Notes under the pieces: model-generated | Seen by the model: only the letters and a program-made list of their open reading frames with translations | The model's database searches: none | Told to the model about the DNA's origin: nothing | Position numbers and translations under genes: made by a program | Shown here: positions 10,746 to 23,990 of the stretch, one piece after another | Layout: every line of letters starts with the position of its first letter | How positions within the stretch are numbered: the first letter of the stretch is position 1 | Source: Chrysomallon squamiferum | Taxonomy: Eukaryota; Mollusca; Gastropoda; Neomphalida; Peltospiridae | Reading direction: 5' to 3' | Length of the DNA: 64,000 nt | Assembly: GCA_012295275.1 (NCBI GenBank) | Contig: CM022675.1 | Coordinates: 15,513,971-15,577,970 of the forward strand

Positions 10746-12110
10746 TTGTTTTCAGTTCACTCATATTTAATAAAGATGCGATTGTTAAAATACACATTTG
10801 CTTTGTTATAACCTTTACATTTTTGTTTCTGTATTTATTTATTAAACAGTTTGAGGAAGATACACACTTAATATGTGAATTGTTATCAACTAATTTATGA
10901 TAACATTAAGATTGTTCACAGTTACTTTCTATCCGTTTTATCTTAACACTAGTATATTACACAACTTCAGCTCGTAACGAGATTTAGAAAAATACTGGTA
11001 TTATTTAATCAAGTCTAAATATGAAAAGAAAAATAACAAACAACAGCAGTCAATTTATTTTTCACTTTTTGTTTCTTTTAAAGTTTTGTTTTTATTAATT
11101 TATTTATTTTTTAATTATTATTATTTATTATTCTTATTAGTATTTGTTTATCATCAACGAATAGCTTAATAACAAGGGAGACCACTCAACCTACACTAAA
11201 GCAAATTTTAACAAAGCAGTCAGCAGTTTAAACAACTTCATTCATTTGTCTTGAATTCTATTCAATATTATTCAGATCATACACTTTCATTAGTTTAGCC
11301 ACTGTACTTCAGTTTTACTTACCTAAAAGTTCAGAGTTAATACAAACAGAGGTCATAATGCAAGGTATTTCCCACAGTAAACTAAAAATAAATATTAGAA
11401 ACACAATTAGAAAATTAGTGTTTAATCACTGCAGCAGAAACATAACATATGGAAGAAATTAAGAAAACAATATTTAATTAAGAATAATTGTACACTTGAT
11501 CTACCAACCAAATTAAATTAAATAAACAAGAAAATAATAATTAACTACATGAAAGAAACTTTTGCATTTCTGTTTTATTTATATTAGCGTACTGGTTCAG
11601 CCTCTTTATTTCTAAATGAAATCAGTTTTTCTCCACGTTATTTGAAAATCTGGAAATGATCAAATTTGACAGTCATAAATATTTCCTTAATTCATGTGTG
11701 TTATCACTATTAATCAACATGAATGAACTCATCAAATCTGTTTTTATTCTTCTTCAGTCAATTTTCTACATATACAGGCAACAGCATATGAGTCACATAG
11801 GTAAAAATAAAAATAAAAATCCAAATTACTCTTCTTTAGAAAAACAAATATTCATCATTTCCTCATTTAGTATGCAAAATATATAGCATAGCATATTAAA
11901 TAAATAAATAAATAAATAAAAAGGTTCTTCATTATTCAGCACAGCTAATTCATGATAGCCACTCAAGTACAGTATCAGAACTGTCAGACTTTTCACTCTC
12001 ATTGTCTGTTCTCTTATTATTATTTTGAACAGAATATATAACAGATTATATAACAGATTAAGGATATAATTTGTGAAAAGAAATATGTATGAAAAAGCGT
12101 CTGTTAACTT
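10746..12110. other. AT-rich intergenic, nothing recognised
   Basis: Long stretches of A/T with stops in all frames. Two small frames at 11656-11886 (+) and 11826-12125 (-) are A/T-composed and have no recognisable domain. Confidence 0.6.
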
Positions 12111-12116
12111 TGTTTC

Positions 12117-12170
12117 TGACGTCACCGTTTCCGAGAAGTACGTAAGACGTCAGTAAGCGACTGACGTTGT
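12117..12170. promoter_or_regulatory. Cluster of CRE-type (TGACGTCA) sites
   Basis: A full palindrome TGACGTCA at 12117-12124 is followed by AGACGTCAG at about 12145-12153 and CTGACGTT at about 12161-12168. Such sites bind CREB/ATF-type bZIP factors. No gene start was identified next to them, so their role is open. Confidence 0.35.
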
Positions 12171-12429
12171 TGACAGCTAACACACAGTGGCGACTCGGGC
12201 AAGGCAGAGTATTTTATGCCAGCTTTGAATACGAGAAAAACTCTGCAAGCTAAACATTTCCATACAGACTAAAAATATATATGGTTCGATTTACTGTATT
12301 ATAAGATTTAAACGTAAAATAACATGTTTCGATAAACATTTTGAAGAAATGCTTCTGATAAAGAAATAATGAGAGGACGTATACTTCTCTGTGTTTGTGT
12401 ATAATTTATGCACTCTTAATTTTTTGTCT

Positions 12430-13450
12430 TTTCTTTCTTTCTCTAGGTCTTCCATAATTATCTCCCTTTCTTAGAATCGTACAGTAGATGCAGTTAAGAT
12501 TTTATTTCAAATACATATTAATGTGACAGGATTAGTGGGCATTTACGTGTGCACTTGTGTGAATGACGTGTGTATGTGTGTAAGAAAGTGTGGATGTACG
12601 GGGATTCTGTTAGAGAGGCACGTGTGTGTCTGAAAGCGAGTGTACAGGATGATGTCTGTTGCTGTTTGGGAATGTGAAAGGAGGAGTGGGTACATACGTG
12701 TGTATCTGTAAGAAAGTGTGGATGTGTGTTAAAGAGAGAAGATGGGTATGTACACGTGTGGGTGAAAGAGAGTGTGCATGTGTATGGGTGTGTTTGCGTT
12801 GAAGTGATTGGGAAAGGAGTGGGTACATACGTGTGTATGTGTAAAAAAGTGTGGTTATACGTATTTGTGTGTTAGAGAAAGGATAAGTATATGCATGTGT
12901 GAATGAAAGAGAGTGTGCACGTGTTTGGTACATGTGATGAAGTGTGGTAAGCACGCGAATGTGAAAGGAGAGTCGGTATATAACAGAGTGTGAAAGATGT
13001 AGTGATATGTACATGTGTGAGAGATAGACAGTGTACACGTGAATGGGTGTGTGTTAGGGTGGGTACATAACAAAGTGTGAAAGGTGTAGTGGTATATACA
13101 TGTGTGAATGAAAGACAGGTACATGTGTATGGGTGTAGTATGGGTGTGTGTTAGGGTGTGTGTTAGGGTGTGTGTTAGGGTGGGTACATACAGAGTGTGA
13201 AGGGTGTAGTGATATATACATGTGTGAGTGAAAGACAGAGTACATGTGAATGGGTGTAGTATGGGTGTAGTATGGGTGTGTGTTAGGGTGTGTGTTAGGG
13301 TGTGTGTTAGGGTGGGTACATACAGAGTGTGAAGGGTGTAGTGATATATACATGTGTGAGTGAAAGACAGGGTACATGTGAATGGGTGTATGGGTGTGTG
13401 TTAGGGTGTGTGTTAGGGTGGGTACATAACAGAGTGTGAAAGGGTGTGTA
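12430..13450. repeat. Minisatellite block A, second copy
   Basis: This is the direct duplicate of 2770-3780: the lead sequence with CTTCCATAATTATCTCCCTT, the transition with GTGGATGT..GGGATTCTGTTAGAGAG, then units with ATGTGTGAGTGAAAGACAG and runs of GTGTGTTAGGG. Unit number and order differ from the first copy. Confidence 0.9.
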
Positions 13451-14830
13451 AAAGGTGGTTGAGATATTTGTGGAGATGAGTTAAGGTAATAATTAAATAA
13501 TGTAAGATAATTTCTTTTCTTTAAAAAATACTTAATATTTTCTTTTAGGTGTTGATATTTCTTGTTCTTTTTAATTGTTGATAATTAATGTATATGTAGC
13601 ACTTTGTGAACGAGGTGAATGTCGAAGAATAATTAAGCTGTAACCTGCTCTGACTCTGCCTTGATCTCAACTGTCTGCTGGGAGGTTAAAGATCGGATTC
13701 TGATTTTTCAAAATTAGCATCCAGGATTCTTTTACAAATATGATATATATTACATTACTATGTACTCGTACACAGATAATACTTCACGTATATATATTAT
13801 ATTACTATGTACTCGTACACAGATAATACGTCACGTATATATATTATATTACTATGTACTCGTACACAGATAATACTTCACGTATATATATTATATTACT
13901 ATGTACTCGTACACAGATAATACGTCACGTATATATATTATATTACTATGTACTCGTACACAGATAATACGTCACGTATATATATTATATTACTATGTAC
14001 TCGTACACAGATAATACGTCACGTATATATATTATATTACTATGTACTCGTACACAGATAATACGTCACGTATATATATATACTTATTATCATTATATAT
14101 CCGATATCATTTATTTTGTTGGACCATATAAATCTATGTCCAAATTAGTTTAGTATTCATTTCATTAAGCCGACCCTTCTAAATCTGTTTTTTCATAGTG
14201 TATGTCACAAGAAACATATATTTTTTGTGACACTAAACAACATATTTTTGTGTTTATTGAAGTCTTTGATTAAACAACATGTATTTTATTCATAATTTAG
14301 GATTGGGATTATTTGAAGTAGCCTTAGGGATTCACTAAATAAATAAATGTATTTTGATTTAATTCTCCCTCATGTTAATTAACATAAGAAATAAGAACTT
14401 TAAGAAGAAATGTATAGTTATATTTAAATGATTTAATAATTAAGTGACTAAAAAATTACGGAAAAAGTAAAATTAAAATAGATTAATTTTAATTTTTTAA
14501 ATCCTTCATTATAAATATGAGAAATGTAGATATGAATTATTAAATGAGTGGTATTCACTTTTATTGTTTCAAACTAAATTGTATATATATTGTGTAATAT
14601 TAAATGTTAGTAAACGATAAGAAAATTCATAGAAAAGCAAATAAATGAAAATTGCTAAATAAATAAATAAATACAAATTAAAAATTCAGCATATAAATAA
14701 ATAAATAAATAAAAAAGAAAGTAAGTAAATAAGGAAGTATATAAGTAGGTGAACAAATAAATAAATAAATGAAAGTTTCAAATATTTTCAAATGATTTCT
14801 TTATTTCATGTATTTTGAAAAACATTCTGA
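13451..14830. repeat. Right shoulder of block A, second copy
   Basis: This matches 3781-4770 including the CTGTAACCTGCTCTGACTCTGCC stretch and the GTATGTCACAAGAAACATATATT segment, interrupted by the 47-bp tandem array. Confidence 0.85.
13752..14075. repeat. 47-bp tandem repeat, seven copies
   Basis: The unit TACTATGTACTCGTACACAG + ATAATACTTCACGTATATATATTATAT (47 bp) recurs seven times, nearly identical. The only recurrent variant is TACTTCACG versus TACGTCACG, which alternates in the early units and then becomes fixed as TACGTCACG. The first copy of block A lacks it, so it arose after the duplication. Confidence 0.9.
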
Positions 14831-14874
14831 CCAAGTAATCTTTAAGAAAAATATTTAAACAAAGTGAGAATTGT

Positions 14875-14998
14875 TTGTATCTAAAATGCAGCGACACGGA
14901 GTCACCTGGTGAGTGATGACACCCCCACCTCGTAGTGGCTAATACGGTAATTTGTACTTGAAAATGGATTACCGGGGGACTGTTCACCATAGGTACAA
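14875..14998 (-). mobile_element. 124-bp element with 9-bp terminal inverted repeats, copy B
   Basis: It runs from TTGTATCTA to TAGGTACAA and is the reverse complement of 47728-47851, differing at about one position. The element contains a potential hairpin (CGGTAAT..ATTACCG) and a TCACCAGGTGA palindrome. It is far better conserved than the other duplicated blocks here, so it is either recently mobile or under constraint. A MITE is most likely; a structured RNA gene is a less likely alternative. Confidence 0.6.
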
Positions 14999-15038
14999 AA
15001 CAAAATATCTGAAGTGTGTGTGTAAGCGTGTGCATAGA

Positions 15039-15154
<116 letters not shown>

Positions 15155-15159
15155 GTGAC

Positions 15160-16165
15160 TATATAATAAAACGAAACTGATACACATTTTTTTTCTCTAA
15201 ATATCCCATCAAAATATTATGTAGTATTTTCATAATAAAGAATTCATTTTAAATCAGATCTTAATTTATCATGGGTTTTTGTTATTCTTTCTTCTGAGCT
15301 TTTTTGTTTTTGTTTATTTGTTGTTTGTGTGTGTGTATGTGTGTGTATGTGTGTGTTTTTTTTTTTTTTTGTGATGAATCGTTATTATTATTATTATCAC
15401 TATCATCATCATCATCTGTGTATTAATTAGCTGATATTATAGTTTATATTAACGAACTCCATGTATGTAATATTAATTATCACCAAATAAGCTATAGTTT
15501 AATATGATTATAAAAAATAGCAACCTTGTTCATGATGCTATGTAATTATTCATAACTTCATTAATGAAGTAAATTGCAGAACGAATAATGTAGTTACTGT
15601 ACGATTGTATAGGCGAAAAATAAATAAATAAATAAATATGGTTAATCACATTGGCGAGAAATACTTTCATTTTATTTTAAATTGACAAACACTGGAATGG
15701 TTACCACAGAAAGTGATTCCAGACAGAACTACCGCAAGGAGGTGACACATCAGGTTACGTTGACCCATTTTTGATTTGCACGAGTCCTGAGGCACGTACG
15801 GGATTCACAACACCTGTTTTTGACGCCCCACCATTCGACTTCTGTATACTCGAGTCCTGCTAACTCAAACACAACTTTCTAGAGACCAACAGCCAGTTTC
15901 AGTCAGTTGTATAAGAAAGTGTTGTTATCCTCTTTTTGTTCCCTGTGATAATTTGCACGTCGCTGACTTTTCGTACATGCAAAAGACGTGATAATTGTGT
16001 TCTTAATCAAAACTTTAATTGGACTAATTATTCAAAATCTAAACTGAGATAATTAATTACATTTAAAATAAAATATCCTATAAACGTTTGAACTAAATAT
16101 TTAGCGAAATTTTAATAAATTATTTAATATTCAAAGTAACATTAACAGATCCACTAACAATATTA
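15160..16165. other. Intergenic with short microsatellites
   Basis: Holds (GT)n at 15328-15353, poly-T, (ATT)n and (CAT)n tracts, and a more GC-balanced stretch at 15700-15900 with no open frame of note. No gene was recognised. Confidence 0.6.
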
Positions 16166-16171
16166 GTGAGA

Positions 16172-16420
16172 ATGGATCGAGAATCAGAAAATGCCAGAGT
16201 GGAAGGGACAGAGATGATGACGATGTTGATGACGTTATTAGCAGGATGTAGCAGCAGTGACAAATATAATGGACAAATAGCTAGAGATGAGCGGTATGAA
16301 TGACTTCGTGAAACAGAAAAATATTTGTTTTACACAAAACCAGAGACACGTTGTTACGTACGATGCACGTTACTGAGAAAGAGTCGTAACGTTAGCAGTT
16401 ATTTAGAGAGGAAAAAGTAA
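16172..16420 (+). pseudogene. Short ORF interrupted by one in-frame TGA
   Basis: From ATG at 16172 the frame runs 43 codons (start MDRESENARVEG, containing TLLAGCSSSDKYNGQ) to TGA at 16301-16303, then continues open in the same frame (LRETEKYLFYTKPETRC) to TAA at 16418-16420. Composition on both sides of the TGA is protein-like and unlike the AT-rich surroundings. No family was recognised. CGA-to-TGA decay of a gene fragment is the simplest reading. Confidence 0.3.
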
Positions 16421-16640
16421 AATAGTCTACTGCAATAACAGTAACACAAATAGTGGAACACCTGAGCTGATCAAACACCAGTGCAATAGCAACCCTAAGG
16501 ATTCGGTCTTAGTTACAATACCTGTAGGGTCTGATACTTTTGTTCTGTTGTTTTTTAGCCTTGCTTTTTTCTTTCTTTCTTTCTATCTTTGTTATTGTTA
16601 TTATTATTATTATCATTATCATCATCGTCGTCATCATCGA

Positions 16641-16673
<33 letters not shown>

Positions 16674-18480
16674 TATTACTGTTATTGTTCCTATTGTTGC
16701 TGGTGTTGGTGTTGTTACCTTTGCTTCTTTTTGTGCATGTTTAGGTATATTTGAAATATAGTGTATCTGTTTTACATATAAACAGTCTTTTGCCTTTCAG
16801 TTTTAACTTCTTTTTTCTCCTGTACCCACGCGTTCCCCAACATTGTCTGTGTGCAGTCTAACATACGTCTGTAGAATATGTCCATTCCTAAACACATACG
16901 AACATTCCAAATACACACATACACCCGCACGTACCTGTGTATACAAATACACGTACATAAATACGTACATACGAATGTACAATCATATAGACAGATATAC
17001 ATACATAGATACATACATACACACATATACACATACATGCACAAACACATACAACTAAAACTATATATATGTGTGTGTGTGTGTGTATATGTATGTATAT
17101 ATATATATATATAGATAGATAGATATATGCATATGTACATACATACAAATGTATATACGAACGTACACTCAGACATCATAATTACATACATAAACATATA
17201 TATGCATTCATGCATACATACAGACATACGTACATACACGAAAGTGAGGTGTCTTTTGTACTGATCATCTCAGTTGTTAGCGTAGTGTACTAGAGGGGTT
17301 TAGAGAAACTCGCTATACAAATTGTTTAACTAAATAACCGCGTACTGGTGCTTCTGCATTTAACTTGTTATTTATAATTCAGACAATTGTCAGTAAGTTT
17401 AGTAAAGTAATATGGTGAGTGTAAAACAGTCAGAAAGTACGTAGCTAGTCTACAACCTGCTGAGGAGTCGGACATGAGACAGCTTGACAGTTAATTTTGT
17501 ACTCGCTGTTATCTCACTTTTATCAGGAAAGCAAAAAAATAAAAATAAAAATTGTCCGATTTAAAAAATGTATCCTAAGGTCATCACAAAATTTACAAGT
17601 AAATTAAACTATTTTATTATTGACAGATAAAAACATTTATCTACGGGAAACCAAGAAATCGGTAGCATGCAGAAGTTCTTTGATTTACATTTCACCCGGG
17701 CCGACCTTCACCACGTGACACCAGATCAACCCCATACGTCTGTCTCTACGTGAAACGTTTACCCATAAAAGGCAATAAATACCAAAATTTAAATTAATGT
17801 ACACCTACAAAAAACTGAATTTCTGCACATGGTCTCGTTTTACAAATGACACACTGATATCGTATATTAAAATATTTGCAAAAATGTTTTCTAAATTCAG
17901 AGAAAATTTATCTCCTACTTTAGCAAATTTTCAAACTGCTAATATTCATTACCTGATATTGTCTTCTTAATAGTCTGTGAATATCAAAATTACTTTCATG
18001 TCCATCACGACCAAAAAAACTTTTAATAAACAAAACACACCTTACAAAATAGTGCATATTGTATGACTACAACATAAACACATACAATAACAAATATAAA
18101 ATAACAACAATAACAATAATAATAATAATAATAATAATAAAAATGCTAAATGTAAAAAGATGATCACGCATAAACAGTTTAAAGAAATATTTTTGCAATG
18201 CTCAGTGAAATATTCAACAAAAAATAGAATAAAATAAAGTTATAGAACTAACACTTTAACAAAATACACTTGTTTTATTGCACTGATTTTAATTTGTATA
18301 TTTTATATGATAGTAAACAGAGCATGGCATTAGAAATCCATGAAGTTGTTTTCACTCATAAAATTTAAAGCAGTTAAACGAATTAAAGCGATTTTCTGAT
18401 AAAATAGGTAGCATCTGCTAAACTTGAACAAGATGAAACACGACCTTCTACAAAAATTAATTAAGATACAGAACATCTTC
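16421..18480. other. Intergenic with microsatellites
   Basis: Includes (ATT)n(ATC)n at about 16596-16680 and a mixed (CATA)n/(TG)n/(TA)n field at about 16905-17240. Frames across these are low-complexity. The segment 17396-17535 is the inverted copy of 33594-33727. Confidence 0.65.
17396..17535 (+). repeat. Inverted dispersed repeat, copy 1
   Basis: This segment, containing AGTAAAGTAATATGGTGAGTGTA and the CCTGCTGAGGAGTCGGACATGAGACAGC stretch, occurs reverse-complemented at 33594-33727 with a few substitutions. No coding frame is shared. It may be a short transposon or the relic of a duplicated gene start. Confidence 0.7.
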
Positions 18481-18484
18481 TGAC

Positions 18485-18493
18485 TATAAATAA
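18485..18493 (+). promoter_or_regulatory. TATA box of the secreted peptide gene
   Basis: CTATAAATAAAGG lies about 60 bp before the ATG at 18550, leaving a transcription start around 18512-18520 and a 5' leader of about 30-40 bases. Confidence 0.6.
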
Positions 18494-18549
18494 AGGAAAC
18501 ATTTCTGTGTAGACATCAGAGATCAGAGAAGACGAGAACTGTTGTAAAA

Positions 18550-18956
18550 ATGCTGTTGTTACAAATATTTGTTGTTTGCATGGTAATGTTATATTCGACT
18601 TGTCAGAGTAAGTATTATATTTATTTATACATTTGTTCTTATTTCAAACAAATTCTTTATTACTTTTTTCTTTATTTTTTTTTTATCTTTTGAAACTACA
18701 TATTAAATGTGGCTGATAATCGTCTATGTGTATGTATGTATGTGTGCGTGTGTCTGCGTGCGCGCGTGTAAGGGCGTTTGTGTATGTGTATGTGCTGGAG
18801 ATAAGTCGAGCTATTAATATCTCAATATCTTTTTCTTTTTCCTTTTTACCTTTTCTTTATGTTTCCGTACATTATCAACTAAGTATGTACGTTACATGTA
18901 TATGGTTCCTTAGAAATATAGCACATATATATAAGATATGATTTACAAATGATATA

Positions 18957-19020
<64 letters not shown>

Positions 19021-20830
19021 GATACATTTATTTGTGTAATATTAATAATCGGCTTTAAAGATGGATAATTGTTTCTAAGTTTAGGCTAATTTAACTAATT
19101 CAAATTAATACAGATAAATTGATGTGTAGATATCGAGGATTCTGATGTAATTTATTTAATTTTAATTCTGATTTATTTAAAGATTGCCAGAACGGCGGAA
19201 CACCAGTGAATAATACCTGCATTTGCACAGCTCAGTGGTATGGAGCCGCATGCAACATCAGTAAGAATAATTATTTCATTATTATTTTGATGATGCTCTT
19301 AACATTTTTCGTTTCTTATGTTTTTCTAAGTGTGCATTGATTTCTGGCTTGTTTCTATTTTGTTTGTTTGTTTGGATATTGTTTGTTTCTTTTTTTTTTT
19401 TTTTTTTTTTTTTTGTGTGTTTGCTCTTTATTTGTTTGCTTTTAAGATATTACGCTGTTTAATGATTCTTACTACTCATTAAACTGTCGCAAACACTCGC
19501 TTTTCTCGCTAAAGTAAATATAATGTTATTTAATACTCTATTCTACTATAGACTCTACTATACTCTACTCTATTCTACTTAAGTGTAAACTCTATTCTAC
19601 TCTACTCTACTGTACTATACTATACATTACTACACTGCATTATGCTTTACTATGTATGATGTATTATACTGGTTTATTATTACACTTTCCTGCACTATAC
19701 TTCATTACAGTATGCTATATTATATTACAGTTTTAGAATTAATTAACCTGTATGTAATTAATATTTAATATATTGCAAAAGATTTATATAACTGATGAAA
19801 GGTTTTATTCATGAGAATAATTACGTCTGATTACACTAATAAATTTTAATAATGGACTTTATTTAACAAACAAAAAATGTATACGCTTGTACTTTAGAAG
19901 AATCCTTCACCATGGATTATATATATTATATTAACGAAAAAAAATAAAATAAAAAATAGCTAAATTAATGATGTATTCCCACACCCTAAGAAAATTATTT
20001 AAATAAAATAAAAAATAAAAAATAAATAAAGCAAAGAAAAACACATTTCACATAAATAACCTTTAACTGTAGTATGCACAGAGGTCTAGTCAATTACAGT
20101 GCATTCTTTGTTCTTGTTTTGTCATCAGGTTGTGCCGCTGGAGCTCAGGCTGCAGCTGCAACAGCCTTTACAACCTCGTGTACGTTATCAATCGTCTCTA
20201 ACAACTGCAAACAATCTTGCGGAACTTGTACAAGTAAGTGTACTTTAAGTTGTCGTAGAACTTACGTTTATTGTGACATTGTAAGTACAATATATATCGA
20301 AAATAAAATAATCACACTTTATGTTCTGTTTGTGTTAGCGGTTAACAGGTTTCTTATTACATTAGTGAGGTGTTTTAAATTATTAAAATTCTGTTGAAAA
20401 CTCAATAAATAATCAGTAGAAAATAATTATATAAAAAGATGGTGAAGATATTAGAGATAAGCGTGATAATGACTTAAAATAATAGGACGATTCCAAAAAC
20501 AAAATTGACAACGATAACAACAATAACAACAACAATTATAATAATGATAATGACGACGATTATGATAGTACTGATATGATAGTGATAATGACTGTGATGA
20601 TGATGATTATGATGATGAAAATAATGAAGTGATGATGATAATTATGATAATGATGATAATAATGATTATGATGGTGATGATATTGTTTTTTCGCAGCACC
20701 GTGGGGATGCGCTGACAGAGGTACTTGGTTCTGCAGAATAATGACTCAGCGAAGTCAACAATCTGGAACTGCTACATTCTGTGCTGCATTTCCTCCTGCA
20801 AATCCACGTACCTGCGCAAAAATTTGTTAA
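18550..20830 (+). CDS. Secreted EGF/ShK-like cysteine-rich peptide, 124 aa, four exons
   Basis: Exons: 18550-18607, 19183-19260, 20129-20233, 20697-20830 (375 nt in all); every intron has GT..AG ends and lies in phase 1. Exon 1 gives a signal peptide (MLLLQIFVVCMVMLYSTCQ). Exon 2 gives a partial EGF-like motif, C-x-N-G-G-T...C-x-C...W-Y-G-x-x-C. Exon 3 has an Ala-rich loop and ends NNCKQSCGTC, the typical close of an ShK-type domain. Exon 4 adds a second cysteine module (W-G-C, F-C, F-C, T-C, K-I-C-stop). The TATA box is at 18485. ShK-type modules occur in secreted enzymes, potassium-channel blockers and defence peptides; nothing here decides between these, and a venom role is not indicated. 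One module per exon, all in phase 1, fits exon shuffling. A partial copy lies at 29734. Confidence 0.8.
18959..19016. repeat. (GT)n microsatellite in intron 1
   Basis: A run of about 28 TG units between exons 1 and 2 of the secreted peptide gene. Confidence 0.95.
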
Positions 20831-21295
20831 TGTAATATGTCTTATTATTTGTTCAATATTAATTGAACTTTCAGTGTAAGGATGTTCTGTTAAAAACACT
20901 AATTCTGGTAGTATTTCATTATTTTTCAGAAAACAGAAATTGTAAACAACAAACTAGCAGTAAAACACGTCACTGTTCATTTAAAAAAAATAAATAATCT
21001 AAACAGTTATGATATTTATTTTATTTTTACTCTAAGGTAATTTTATTTTAATGTTCTAAGGAGAGTTAATGTCAAACCTCGCTTAGGTCGCCACTGTTGG
21101 TCACTTGACATAAAAAAGCATTTAAACTCTAGAAGCCTAAAATTGCCAATTCAAGGCATTTATGTATTTTTAACTGTGTAGTGTGCTTCCTTATTAATCT
21201 GAGCTGGAATGTCATAGAGATGATGAGTTCAAACTCACAAACTTCGATATCTGATAAGACAAATTCTGAATAGTTTTTAGTCATAGAAATGACAA
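20234..21295 (+). repeat. Segmental duplication, source copy
   Basis: Intron 3, exon 4 and about 460 bp of 3' flank of the secreted peptide gene match 29275-30448 in the same orientation, with small indels. The match includes AAGTGTACTTTAAGTTGTC at the start and GAGCTGGAATGTCATAGAGA near the end. Confidence 0.85.
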
Positions 21296-23990
21296 AGTTA
21301 ATTTATATTTTTTGCGAGTCAAATTTTATATGATGGCTTCCTCGATAGTCCATGTATCTGTAGAACTCAATGGAAATGTAGATCTAAGGATTATTTTAAC
21401 ACCATCAAGACGAGATATATATATATACACACACAAGTTCAGCTGACCAGCTACAAGATCTTGTCGTAGCACCGGTATTACTGTGAAGTTTCACGACAGA
21501 TTTAGTTTGAGAATTATTTTTGGAATTTCTTAGGACCGACGTACTCCCAAGCTGTGGTATCACTACTGAACTAGAGCGATCTGAAGAGACAAGTTGAGCA
21601 AACGTATTTTACAATTTTAGAATTAATTGATGTGTGAACAAACAAATTCATTAACCAGTTATATCAATTTGATCAGACAGGAAATGGTTATCAAAAATAG
21701 CCGTTTTTTCAAAATGGCAGCCACGAAATGAATTTAGATCAATAGAGTTTTGAACTTTTGTGACAATATCCCCAGAATATAGAGGCTTTGATGGTAGATT
21801 TAGTTTAAATATGATTCAATAGTACAAAATTATGATGCTACTAAGTAGCTAGAGACAGGTGTGCTAATAATCATTATCAGTTTCTCCCATGAATGACACC
21901 ATTTTGGTCAGAAGATTAACAGCAATGGCGTTTGAGATATTGGCAGCAAACTGTTTGGAACACACGATCAGATATAGCAGTTTTTCAACATGGCCGCCGC
22001 CAGAAACATTTGGGAGAAATTCCGGTGCAAAAATATTTGTAAGATGATGCCAAAACAAAAGCTAACATCAAACCTTCTGAATACTCGAGGTTCTAAAATT
22101 CTATTTTCTAATCTTCTTTTGAAAATCAGCTTTTGAACAATGTACAAAGATAAACATAATTTCGAAGTCGTACAAAAATATGTCCATGAAAAAGTCGTCG
22201 AAGTCTGTGACACTAGACAACATCCAAACATTATCTACCACATCCTGTGAATTATCTGCAAAGAGAAATACTACACATCTTTAAATATACATACTAATTA
22301 TTATAACTTGTAATAGCGTATGTAAAAATAGTCGAAATACATAATACTGATTATATATTTCCTACTTATTTACTAATTATAATTTATTAAGGAAATATAT
22401 AAAAGTATTTTTCGTTTTGTACGCCTTCTTGTATATTAATTTATAAACTGATAAATCCGGTGTTTTGAAATCCTTCTTCTTTATCTTTTTTCAATAAGAA
22501 ATATGTTCATTTCTAATGTCAGAATCTTAAATATAAAACTAACTTGAGATATCAAAATTAAAATGTTCCTAATATGTGGTTATTGTTCTAACCCTCTGCA
22601 CCAGTTTCTAACTGAAAACAACCCAACACGATACGTGCCTTCTAGAAAATAATAGTAACAGCAACAATAATAACAGCAAAAACAATTTTTAGAAAAAACA
22701 ATTTTCCACATAAGGATTATCAAAAATTATTCGAAAAATATGTATTTATAAATAAAAACTGAAAATATGAACAATAATATTAAGTGTGAAACTATCAAGG
22801 AAATAACTAAAGTGATATTTTGAAACTGCTATCACATAAATATTGTATTTTCTATGAAAAAAAAGAAGAAAACAAATAAATATATAAATAATCATAAATA
22901 ACATTTAACAGCTAAAGCGTAGCCGCATATAATAGTTGGGATTTTAATTTGTAAGTAATTATATTAACAATAGACTGTGTAAAAGCAAAGTGATATACTA
23001 TGTTGTTTTGTTTTGTTAATTCACATTTCATACTGAAGTAATAAATCATTAATAAATCCATGTATTAATTTACCTTTGGTGCATTTCTACTGGAAGAGTT
23101 AAGGTTGGAGGAAATATAATATGGTATAATCAGAATGATTATATGAATCATTTTGTTTATGTTATTGCAATTGCTGATGTAGTTTAAAAATATAAACAGC
23201 CTGTAGAATGTATTGAGCTTGTTGTCTTAGTAGTTGTTGCAGTAGTAGTCGTAGTCGCAGTAGCAGTAACCGCAGTCGTAATGGTGTAATAAATATAATA
23301 ATAATAATAATCACATTATAATTATAATCATTTTCCTACTCATCATCTGTTTCATACATAGTTTTTTTGTTGTTTTTTTTGTTTTTTTATAATTGTCTTT
23401 CACCGACGGCGCGCGCGTGTGTGCTTTAAACACTCTTATCAAACACATTTCACATAATTACGAGTTCACTGTGTACCCGAGTTCATTAAAGTATTCTAAT
23501 ATTCAGTCGCTGTACTGGACATCTATAGAGCATTTCATGACAAAGATTTTAAATGTTATTTTGACAGAATCCTCAAACCTGTGTGTGAATTCTATTTTAA
23601 AATTAAAGTGCTACTAATTTCTTTTAAATTTTGATTATGATGATAATAATTACACTTACCCTTTAAACTAATTTCGACATTCCAAGGTCTATGAACAGTG
23701 TGAAATTCTGAAGAAAAATAAACTTCAGATATAATAATATTATCATCCTCGTGTTTGTCGTGGTCGTCGTCATCATCATCTTCATTATTATTAGTCTTAT
23801 TGTTATTACTACTAGTAGTTGTAGTAGTAGTGCTGTTGATATTAGTAATTCTCCGAACTATATAGCTTTTTGTAGTTTTTTTCTTCTTGTTTTCTTCTTA
23901 TTTTTTTATGTTTGTGTATATTTTTATGTTCTGCTTGATTTGCTGATGCGTACTCAAACGTGTGAAAGTATTTAAAAGCAAAAGTTCCCA
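21296..23990. other. Intergenic, nothing firm
   Basis: Two CAAAATGG/CAACATGGCCGCC words at about 21710 and 21985 suggest an old repeat family. Minus-strand frames at 21864-22231 have no recognisable domain. A (GTA/GTC)n-type tract lies near 23225-23280. No gene was recognised. Confidence 0.55.

Noticed and set aside
16301-16303. In-frame TGA as a selenocysteine codon
   Set aside because: No SECIS-like hairpin was recognised downstream and the protein is unidentified; simple decay is more likely.
20074-20128. ATG at 20074 as the start of the ShK exon
   Set aside because: The stretch MHRGLVNYSAFFVLVLSSG looks like a signal peptide but is the pyrimidine-rich end of intron 2; the phase-1 acceptor at 20128 joins cleanly to exon 2, which carries the EGF motif behind a proper signal exon.
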